DNA from: Paludibacteraceae bacterium
GTDB lineage: Bacteria > Bacteroidota > Bacteroidia > Bacteroidales > Paludibacteraceae
Direction of reading: 5' to 3'
Assembly (NCBI GenBank): GCA_024401555.1
Contig: JAKSKV010000025.1
Location: 1-49,811, forward strand
DNA: 49,811 nt
Part shown: piece by piece, positions 44,081 through 49,811 of the stretch
Layout of the letters: the number at the start of each line of letters is the position of its first letter
Numbering within the stretch: position 1 is the stretch's first letter
Position numbers and translations under genes: made by a program
Notes under the pieces: generated by a model
Told to the model about the DNA's origin: nothing
Database searches by the model: none
Seen by the model: only the letters and a program-made list of their open reading frames with translations

Positions 44081-44121
44081 AATACTTTGGGAAAATATGA
44101 AATGCAGGTTAGCCGTTGTTG
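44081..44121. repeat. 41-bp direct repeat, copy 2 (start of the GME-like gene)
   Basis: Identical to 43460-43500. This copy contains the ATG (44097) and first eight codons of the downstream gene, and the ancestral TGA end of the radical SAM frame. The insert with one repeat unit is 621 bp. Confidence 0.95.
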
Positions 44122-44798
44122 ATGCCCGGTGCGATGAGGGGATCGTGGATCGTCTCGCCGAATTTTCCGAAGAGGTTTTCCTCTTCCGAAGCGAAGGGGT
44201 GACCTACGAATCGGTCTCTTGTCACCCAGATATATTCATCTACCAATCCTCGCATGATGTGGTGGTGGCGCCCAATGCACCGCTGTCCTTGAAGGATCAA
44301 TTGACGGCTTTGAGAATCCCTTATTTGGAGGGGAAGTCATTCGTAGGCGAGCGGCTGCAAGATTCCTGCTATTACAATTGTCTTGCGACGGAAGAGGCCT
44401 TCTTCCACCGGGAAGGATTCACTGATGAAGTGATCCTCTCTTTGAACCGGGGAAAGCGGATGGTGGCACTTCCCCAATCCTATACCCGTTGTTCCCTCTT
44501 CCCTCTGAGTGATGAGGCCTTCATCACCTCCGACGGAGGCGTTGCGAAGGTCTTGGTGCGGGAGGGGTACGACGTATTCCTTTTTGCTCCGCAAGAGATC
44601 CGCATTCCAGTACATGCTTATGGGTTCTTGGGTGGTACTTGCGGCAAGTTGGGCAACCAATTGCTTTTTATGGGTAACCCGTTGAGGCATAAGGATGGAG
44701 CGGAGCTCTGTCGTTTTGTTGAGGCGCATGGCGTGGCGGTGGTGGCGTTGTCGGATGGCTATCTTTACGATGGTGGCGGACTCTTTTTCTTCGAATAG
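44097..44798 (+). CDS. Uncharacterised GME-fold-like protein (possible DUF6873)
   Basis: The 233-aa cytosolic protein begins 'MKCRLAVVDARCDEGIVDRL' and has 'DIFIYQSSHDVVVAPNAPLS' near residue 46, 'QSYTRCSLFPLSDEAFITSD' near 148 and 'YGFLGGTCGKLGNQLLFMGN' near 193. 'VALSDGYLYDGGGLFFFE' is at the end. The D/N- and G-rich motifs recall the guanidino-group-modifying enzyme fold, and I tentatively recall the DUF6873 family. Function is unknown. In the inferred ancestral order its start overlapped the end of the radical SAM gene, so the two were a coupled pair before the lipoprotein insertion. Confidence 0.72.
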   Translation: MKCRLAVVDARCDEGIVDRLAEFSEEVFLFRSEGVTYESVSCHPDIFIYQSSHDVVVAPNAPLSLKDQLTALRIPYLEGKSFVGERLQDSCYYNCLATEEAFFHREGFTDEVILSLNRGKRMVALPQSYTRCSLFPLSDEAFITSDGGVAKVLVREGYDVFLFAPQEIRIPVHAYGFLGGTCGKLGNQLLFMGNPLRHKDGAELCRFVEAHGVAVVALSDGYLYDGGGLFFFE

Positions 44799-44989
44799 TA
44801 GTATGATTTTTTCTTTCTTGTAGGTCTATTGTAACGCTATACTTTGTAATTTCGCGGAAAGACGGAGTGGGGAACCGCTTCGCCAGTTGTGGATGCAATT
44901 GTTTTTGAACAGTTTTGGAGCAAGTCCAGCATTTCGCTACTGAACTCGACTCTTCAATTAATAATGTTTTATTAAAAAGGAGGTCTAAT

Positions 44990-45106
44990 ATGGGAGCTGC
45001 GGGTAACAAGAAACCGAAAGGCTCAAAGACAGGTAAACATGCGCCTGCCTATGAAGTCGAGGAGTCAAAGAACTCAAGTTCGCTTTTCAACAAAAAGAAG
45101 AAATGA
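44990..45106 (+). CDS. Tiny lysine-rich protein, 38 aa, with strong Shine-Dalgarno
   Basis: The 38-codon frame encodes 'MGAAGNKKPKGSKTGKHAPA', then a short acidic stretch and 'NNKKKK'-like lysine tail (SSLFNKKKK). It is highly basic and probably disordered, like small RNA- or ribosome-associated proteins. I do not recognise it. An AGGAGG Shine-Dalgarno at 44978-44983 lies 6-7 bp before the ATG, rare in this phylum. An intrinsic terminator follows at 45131-45165. I choose the ATG at 44990 over the upstream in-frame start at 44915 for this reason. A leader of over 100 nt seems to precede it. Confidence 0.6.
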   Translation: MGAAGNKKPKGSKTGKHAPAYEVEESKNSSSLFNKKKK

Positions 45107-45130
45107 TTTTTGTTTGAATGGGAAGATGAA

Positions 45131-45165
45131 GGGAGATGGTCACGGGGTGGCGATCTCCTTTTTTC
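45131..45165 (+). terminator. Terminator of the small basic protein gene
   Basis: GGAGAT/ATCTCC stem with T6, 26 bp after the 38-codon ORF. Confidence 0.72.
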
Positions 45166-45172
45166 TTCGTAC

Positions 45173-45208
45173 AAACAAAAAAACGCCGAACGGATTTCGC
45201 TCGGCGTT
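45173..45208 (-). terminator. Terminator of metG
   Basis: AACGCCGA/TCGGCGTT stem followed by T7 on the reverse strand, 22 bp after the metG stop. Confidence 0.82.
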
Positions 45209-45229
45209 TCGATTTTATGATAGGGTGAG

Positions 45230-47290
45230 TTATCCTACTCTTGAACCGTTGGCCACCTTCTTGGAAACGGAGGTAACCACCAATTTGCCGTCTTGATCCA
45301 CGGCGGACATGATCATACCTTGGCTCTCGATACCCATCATCTTACGAGGAGGGAAGTTTGCCACGAAGAGGATTTGCAAACCAACCAACTCCTCTGGATT
45401 AGGGTATGACTTCGCGATACCCGAAAGGATGGTGCGACCGCCCAAACCGTCATCGATCTTGAATTGGAGCAACTTGTCTGATTTAGGCACTTTTTGGCAC
45501 TCCAAGATGGTACCCACGCGGATATCCAGCTTCGCGAAGTCGTCGATGGTGCTTTGTCCCTCGATAGGCTCTGGTTGCCAATTGTTCTTCTCGTTCTCCT
45601 TCTTGATGTTGTTCAAACGTGTCATTTGCGCTTCGATGGCATCGTCCTCGATCTTCTCGAACAACAACTCCGCCTTGCCCAATGGCGCGCCGGTAGGCAA
45701 CAAATCGATCTTGCCCAATTGGTTCCAATCGAATGAACTCATGCCCAACATATTGCGCAACTTCTCGGAAGAGAATGGCAAGAATGGCTCGAACGCGATG
45801 GCGAGGTTGGCTGCGATCTGCAATCCGATGTGGAGAATGGAGGCGGTACGGTCCATGTCGGTTTTAGCCAATTTCCATGGCTCGGTCTCCGCCAAATATT
45901 TGTTACCGATGCGGGCTAAGTTCATCGCCTCCTTTTGTGCCTCGCGGAACTTGAAGTTGTCGAGCAGTTGCTCCAACTTCTCCTTCACGTCGGCGAACTC
46001 TTGAAGGGTAGCCTTGTCGTAGTCGGTCAACTCCTTCAAGGCTGGAACCTTTCCTTCGAAATATTTTTGGGTCAATACCAACGCACGGTTCACGAAGTTA
46101 CCGTAGATGGCCACCAATTCGCTGTTGTTGCGGGTTTGGAAATCCTTCCAAGTGAAGTCGTTGTCCTTGGTCTCAGGCGCGTTGGCAGTCAAGACATAAC
46201 GGAGCGTGTCTTGTTTGCCAGGGAAATCCACCAAGTATTCGTTCAACCACACGGCCCAGTTGCGGGAGGTGGAGATCTTGTCGCCCTCTAAGTTGAGGAA
46301 CTCGTTGCTTGGCACGTTGTCTGGTAGGATATAGCTGCCCTCGGCCTTCAACATGGCAGGGAACACGATGCAGTGGAATACGATGTTGTCCTTTCCGATG
46401 AAGTGGATCAAACGGGTATCCTCGTCCTTCCACCACTTCTCCCAGTTGCCGTATTTCGCAGGGTTGGCGTCGCAAATCTCCTTGGTGTTGCTGATGTAGC
46501 CGATAGGGGCGTCGAACCATACATACAACACCTTACCCTCTGCGCCCTCCACAGGAACAGGGATACCCCATTCCAAGTCGCGGGTCACCGCACGTGGCAT
46601 CAAATCCATATCCAACCAACTCTTGCATTGTCCATAGACATTGGATCTCCACTCCTTGTGATCTTCGAGGATCCACTTCTTCAACCAATCTTGGTGCTTG
46701 TTCAACGGCAAGAACCAGTGCTTGGTCTTCTTCATGATAGGCTTTGCGCCTGACAATTTGCTCACTGGGTTGATCAACTCCTCTGGTGAGAGGGTGCTAC
46801 CGCACTTTTCGCACTGGTCACCATATGCGCCTTGCGCGTGGCAGCGTGGACATTCACCCACGATGTAACGGTCGGCCAAGAATTGCTTCGCCTCCTCGTC
46901 GTAGTATTGCTCGCTCTCTTGCTCCACGAACTCTCCTTTGTCGTAAAGGGTGCGGAAGTAGTCCGAAGCCAACTTGTGGTGGATGTCCGAAGTGGTGCGT
47001 GAATAGACATCGAATGAGATGCCGAACTCCTTGAAGGAGTCTTTGATGATCTTATGGTAGCGGTCCACCACGTCTTGCGGGGTGATGCCCTCTTTTCTGG
47101 CGCGGATGGTGACAGGCACACCGTGTTCATCTGAACCGCCGATGAAGATCACCTCCTCTCCCTTCAATCGAAGGTAGCGCACGTAGATATCCGCAGGCAC
47201 ATATACACCGGCCAAGTGTCCGATGTGGACGGGGCCGTTGGCGTACGGAAGTGCGGATGTGACAGTTGTTCTTTTGAATTTCTTATCCAT
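45230..47290 (-). CDS. metG: Methionyl-tRNA synthetase with C-terminal tRNA-binding domain
   Basis: MetG charges initiator and elongator tRNA-Met. The 686-aa enzyme has the HIGH motif in '[20 protein letters not shown]' near residue 16 and a zinc knuckle in '[20 protein letters not shown]' near 143. The KMSKS equivalent is in '[16 protein letters not shown]' near 342. A C-terminal OB-fold tRNA-binding domain follows, with '[19 protein letters not shown]' and '[20 protein letters not shown]'. The length fits the dimeric type. Upstream at 47334-47341 a TAAATTTG box is present on the same strand. Confidence 0.97.
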   Translation of the reverse strand: MDKKFKRTTVTSALPYANGPVHIGHLAGVYVPADIYVRYLRLKGEEVIFIGGSDEHGVPVTIRARKEGITPQDVVDRYHKIIKDSFKEFGISFDVYSRTTSDIHHKLASDYFRTLYDKGEFVEQESEQYYDEEAKQFLADRYIVGECPRCHAQGAYGDQCEKCGSTLSPEELINPVSKLSGAKPIMKKTKHWFLPLNKHQDWLKKWILEDHKEWRSNVYGQCKSWLDMDLMPRAVTRDLEWGIPVPVEGAEGKVLYVWFDAPIGYISNTKEICDANPAKYGNWEKWWKDEDTRLIHFIGKDNIVFHCIVFPAMLKAEGSYILPDNVPSNEFLNLEGDKISTSRNWAVWLNEYLVDFPGKQDTLRYVLTANAPETKDNDFTWKDFQTRNNSELVAIYGNFVNRALVLTQKYFEGKVPALKELTDYDKATLQEFADVKEKLEQLLDNFKFREAQKEAMNLARIGNKYLAETEPWKLAKTDMDRTASILHIGLQIAANLAIAFEPFLPFSSEKLRNMLGMSSFDWNQLGKIDLLPTGAPLGKAELLFEKIEDDAIEAQMTRLNNIKKENEKNNWQPEPIEGQSTIDDFAKLDIRVGTILECQKVPKSDKLLQFKIDDGLGGRTILSGIAKSYPNPEELVGLQILFVANFPPRKMMGIESQGMIMSAVDQDGKLVVTSVSKKVANGSRVG

Positions 47291-47333
47291 ATTATCGTTT
47301 TAATTATTGTTTTCCCTCATGAATATAGTGACG

Positions 47334-47341
47334 CAAATTTA
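47334..47341 (-). promoter_or_regulatory. -7 box of metG
   Basis: The reverse strand reads TAAATTTG, matching TAnnTTTG, about 44 bp before the metG ATG at 47290. Confidence 0.45.
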
Positions 47342-47382
47342 CAAAAAATAGATCTTTAAGACAATAAATATCCCTCTAATCG

Positions 47383-47412
47383 TTTGAAGTGAAAAATATT
47401 TGCCTATATTTG
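47383..47412 (+). promoter_or_regulatory. Promoter of pnp (TTTG -33 and TATATTTG -7)
   Basis: TTTG at 47383-47386 and TATATTTG at 47405-47412 are 18 bp apart, close to the Bacteroidota sigma-ABfr consensus. The leader to the pnp ATG at 47455 is about 38 nt. Confidence 0.65.
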
Positions 47413-47454
47413 TGAAATATATTTTGATGTTTTTTAGACGAAAAAGAAAAAAAG

Positions 47455-49599
47455 ATGAACGTAATTACAAAGACGATTGCTTTGCCTGATGGCCGTACGA
47501 TCTCTATCGAGACAGGTAAATTGGCGAAGCAAGCTGACGGATCAGTTGTGGTTAGAATGGGTAACACCATGTTGTTGGCTACGGTTTGTTCAGCGAAGGA
47601 TGCAGTACCGGGAACGGATTTCATGCCGTTGACGGTTGAGTACAAAGAAAAGTTTGGTGCGTACGGACGTTTTCCGGGCGGTTTCACCAAGAGAGAGGGA
47701 AAGGCTTCTGACTATGAAATCTTGACGGCTCGTTTGATCGACCGTGCTCTCAGACCTTTGTTCCCTGATAATTATCACGCAGAGACATTTGTGAATGTCC
47801 TTATGATTTCCGCTGATGGTGTGGATCAACCAGACGCTTTGGCTGGTCTTGCTGCTTCCGCAGCCCTTGCGGTTTCAGACATTCCGTTTAACGGCCCAAT
47901 CTCCGAGGTTCGTGTAGCTCGTGTCGATGGCAAGTTTGTGATCGACCCAACTTTCGAGCAATTGGCGAAGGCTGATATGGATTTGATGGTAGGTGCCACT
48001 TATGAGAACATCATGATGGTGGAGGGTGAGATGGATGAGGTTTCCGAGCAAGACCTCTTGAACGCTTTGAAGGCGGCTCACGATGCTATCAAGCCAATGT
48101 GTATCGCGCAAAAGGAGTTGATGAAGGAGCTTGGCACAGAGACCAAGCGCGAATATTGCCACGAGGAGAACGACGAGGCATTGGAGAAGGATGTTTGGGA
48201 TAAGTGCTACCAAAAGGCGTATGCGTTCGCAACATCAGCCAATACCGACAAGCACGACCGCGAGGCTAAGTTCGCTTCCGTTAAAGAGGAGTACATCGCT
48301 TCTTTGAACCTCTCTGATGAGGAGTTGGAGGCTAAGGCTGGTATGATCGATCGTTACTATCACGCTGTTGAGAAAGAGGCTATGCGTCGTTCTATCTTGG
48401 ACGAGGGCAAGCGTCTTGACGGACGTGCCACAACAGATATCCGTCCAATCTGGTGCGAGGTTGGTTACCTTCCTGGCCCTCACGGATCATCTATCTTCAC
48501 CCGTGGTGAGACTCAATCTTTGACTACTTGTACTTTGGGTACCAAGCAAGATGAGAAGCTCGTTGACGAGGTGCTTACCCACGGTAAGGAGAGATTCTTG
48601 TTGCACTACAACTTCCCTCCATTCTCTACAGGTGAGGCAAAGGCTCAACGTGGTGTAGGTCGTCGTGAGATCGGTCACGGTCACTTGGCATGGCGCGCGT
48701 TGAAGGGTATGATCCCTGCTGATTACCCATACGTAGTACGTGTCGTTTCAGACATCATGGAGTCGAACGGTTCCTCTTCAATGGCAACTGTCTGCGCTGG
48801 TACTTTGGCGTTGATGGATGCTGGTGTGAAGATCAAGAAGCCAGTTTCAGGTATCGCTATGGGTCTTATCACAGACAAGGGTAACGTGAAGTATTCAGTG
48901 CTTTCCGATATCTTGGGTGATGAGGATCACTTGGGTGATATGGACTTCAAGGTAACAGGTACAAGAGATGGTATCACCGCTACTCAGATGGATATCAAGG
49001 TAGATGGTCTTTCATACGAGATTTTGGAGAAGGCGTTGAACCAAGCGAAGGCTGGTCGTATGCACATCTTGGATAAGATCCAAGAGACTATCGCAGAGCC
49101 ACGCGAGGATCTCAAGCCACACGCTCCACGTATCGTAGCATTCGATATTCCAAAGGAGATGATCGGTGCTGTGATTGGCCCTGGTGGAAAGATTATCCAA
49201 GACATCCAAGAGAAGTCAGGCGCTACCGTTTCCATCGAGGAGACAGACGGCAAGGGCCGCGTAGAGGTTGCTGCAACCAACAAGGAGTCTTTGGCCGCCG
49301 CAGTATCTCGTATCAAGGGTATCGTTGCTGTTCCTGAGGTAGGTGAGACCTACGAGGCTAAGGTGAAGTCAATCATGCCTTACGGTGCATTCGTTGAGTT
49401 CATGCCTGGCAAGGAGGGCTTGCTCCACATCTCTGAGATCGAGTGGAAACGCATTGAGAAGATGGAAGATACAGGCATGAAGGAGGGTGATATGATCACC
49501 GTTAAGTTGCTTGATATCGATGCTAAGTCTGGCAAGTTCAAGTTGTCTCACAAGGCATTGCTTCCACGTCCACAACGCGAGGAGAAGGCTGCGGAATAA
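47455..49599 (+). CDS. pnp: Polynucleotide phosphorylase
   Basis: PNPase degrades RNA phosphorolytically from the 3' end. The 714-aa protein has two RNase PH-like domains, with '[20 protein letters not shown]' near residue 62 in the first and '[19 protein letters not shown]' and '[20 protein letters not shown]' in the second. A KH domain follows with '[19 protein letters not shown]' near 570, and then an S1 domain with '[20 protein letters not shown]' near 643. It is complete, has highly biased codons, a good promoter, and its own terminator. Confidence 0.97.
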   Translation: MNVITKTIALPDGRTISIETGKLAKQADGSVVVRMGNTMLLATVCSAKDAVPGTDFMPLTVEYKEKFGAYGRFPGGFTKREGKASDYEILTARLIDRALRPLFPDNYHAETFVNVLMISADGVDQPDALAGLAASAALAVSDIPFNGPISEVRVARVDGKFVIDPTFEQLAKADMDLMVGATYENIMMVEGEMDEVSEQDLLNALKAAHDAIKPMCIAQKELMKELGTETKREYCHEENDEALEKDVWDKCYQKAYAFATSANTDKHDREAKFASVKEEYIASLNLSDEELEAKAGMIDRYYHAVEKEAMRRSILDEGKRLDGRATTDIRPIWCEVGYLPGPHGSSIFTRGETQSLTTCTLGTKQDEKLVDEVLTHGKERFLLHYNFPPFSTGEAKAQRGVGRREIGHGHLAWRALKGMIPADYPYVVRVVSDIMESNGSSSMATVCAGTLALMDAGVKIKKPVSGIAMGLITDKGNVKYSVLSDILGDEDHLGDMDFKVTGTRDGITATQMDIKVDGLSYEILEKALNQAKAGRMHILDKIQETIAEPREDLKPHAPRIVAFDIPKEMIGAVIGPGGKIIQDIQEKSGATVSIEETDGKGRVEVAATNKESLAAAVSRIKGIVAVPEVGETYEAKVKSIMPYGAFVEFMPGKEGLLHISEIEWKRIEKMEDTGMKEGDMITVKLLDIDAKSGKFKLSHKALLPRPQREEKAAE

Positions 49600-49620
49600 T
49601 CCGTAACCTATCACAATAGC

Positions 49621-49655
49621 AAAGGAGATCATCCGAAAGGGTGGTCTCCTTTTTC
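49621..49655 (+). terminator. Terminator of pnp
   Basis: AAAGGAGA/TCTCCTTT stem, extended by an inner CA/TG pair, followed by T-rich sequence. Confidence 0.8.
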
Positions 49656-49722
49656 TTTGAGCAACATTCAATACAACCTTGATTGTGTGATGACTTTGTA
49701 GATAGATGACGGTTGTGATCTT

Positions 49723-49811
49723 CTACCCAATAATGGATTGAATCACCTCCTCTGTCATTTGTAATCGTTCACTGATTTCTTTCGAGGACATTCCGCTACT
49801 GAAAAGTAATC
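49723..49811 (-). CDS. C-terminal end of a probable Rpn/PD-(D/E)XK family protein (cut by window edge)
   Basis: The reverse strand is open from base 49811 to TAG at 49723-49725, giving 'LLFSSGMSSKEISERLQMTE' and 'EVIQSIIG'. A helix-turn-helix-like tail of the form 'L-x-x-G-[ML]-S-x-x-[EI]-I-x-x-x-[TL]' is typical of the C-terminus of Rpn-type nuclease/transposase proteins. The fragment is short, so the family call is tentative. The gene would start beyond the window. Confidence 0.5.
   Translation of the reverse strand, partial: LLFSSGMSSKEISERLQMTEEVIQSIIG

Noticed and set aside
44915-44989. Upstream start for the small basic protein
   Set aside because: The AGGAGG at 44978-44983 is correctly spaced for the ATG at 44990. 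The upstream residues are not basic or conserved-looking.

Overview
The window reads as chromosomal DNA of a member of the order Bacteroidales (phylum Bacteroidota). Indicators are the promoter grammar (TAnnTTTG -7 boxes ahead of many genes), the near absence of Shine-Dalgarno sequences, and phylum-typical families: the Bacteroidota-type omega/Rpb6 subunit, DUF5606, DUF3098, DUF4827, and the ftsX-DUF3098-uppP-truB-queA and bamD-rpoZ linkages. Genus cannot be fixed from this sequence. Both window edges cut through genes that look like Rpn/PD-(D/E)XK transposase-family members.

Layout. 1-6.6 kb: a truncated Rpn-type gene, trmO, a candidate small RNA, a split ChrA transporter pair with a secreted flavodoxin, a rhomboid protease, a DUF554 membrane protein, an inserted polyvalent-type kinase gene, and a long QueA paralogue. 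6.7-9.2 kb (+): NifX-like protein, DUF2027/Smr protein, CNNM/CBS membrane protein. 9.2-18.2 kb (-): rpe, comEC, nrnA-type phosphoesterase, two FKBP-like lipoproteins, SpoU methyltransferase, degenerate LytM protein, dxr and rseP, with tRNA-Pro upstream. 18.3-24.8 kb: bamD-rpoZ-DUF1294 (-), DUF5606 and a glycosyltransferase (+), then sufS-sufE and small genes (-). 24.9-34 kb (+): hemW, coaD, ftsX, DUF3098, uppP, truB, queA, ileS. 34-39.7 kb (-): a GNAT toxin-like pair, then a five-gene operon of circularly permuted ATP-grasp, alpha-E, transglutaminase and two AstE-like proteins. 40-45.1 kb: CE1-type esterase, a HEPN-like protein, a radical SAM gene, an inserted lipoprotein gene, a GME-like protein and a tiny basic protein. 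45.2-49.8 kb: metG (-), pnp (+) and the second edge fragment.

The most unusual observation is a pair of independent single-gene insertions. At 4420-5258 an AT-rich kinase gene lies between two identical 44-bp copies of the first codons of the DUF554 gene. At 43460-44121 an AT-rich lipoprotein gene lies between two identical 41-bp copies of the radical SAM/GME-like gene junction. In both cases the duplication keeps both flanking genes readable, and no integrase or obvious terminal inverted repeat is present. This suggests a shared, tidy mode of single-gene acquisition.

Other points of interest: the ATP-grasp/alpha-E/transglutaminase operon, whose second AstE-like protein appears to have lost its zinc ligands; a structured small-RNA candidate with promoter and terminator; a HEPN-like RxxxxH protein; a GNAT/small-protein pair; and a tiny lysine-rich protein with an atypically strong Shine-Dalgarno sequence.
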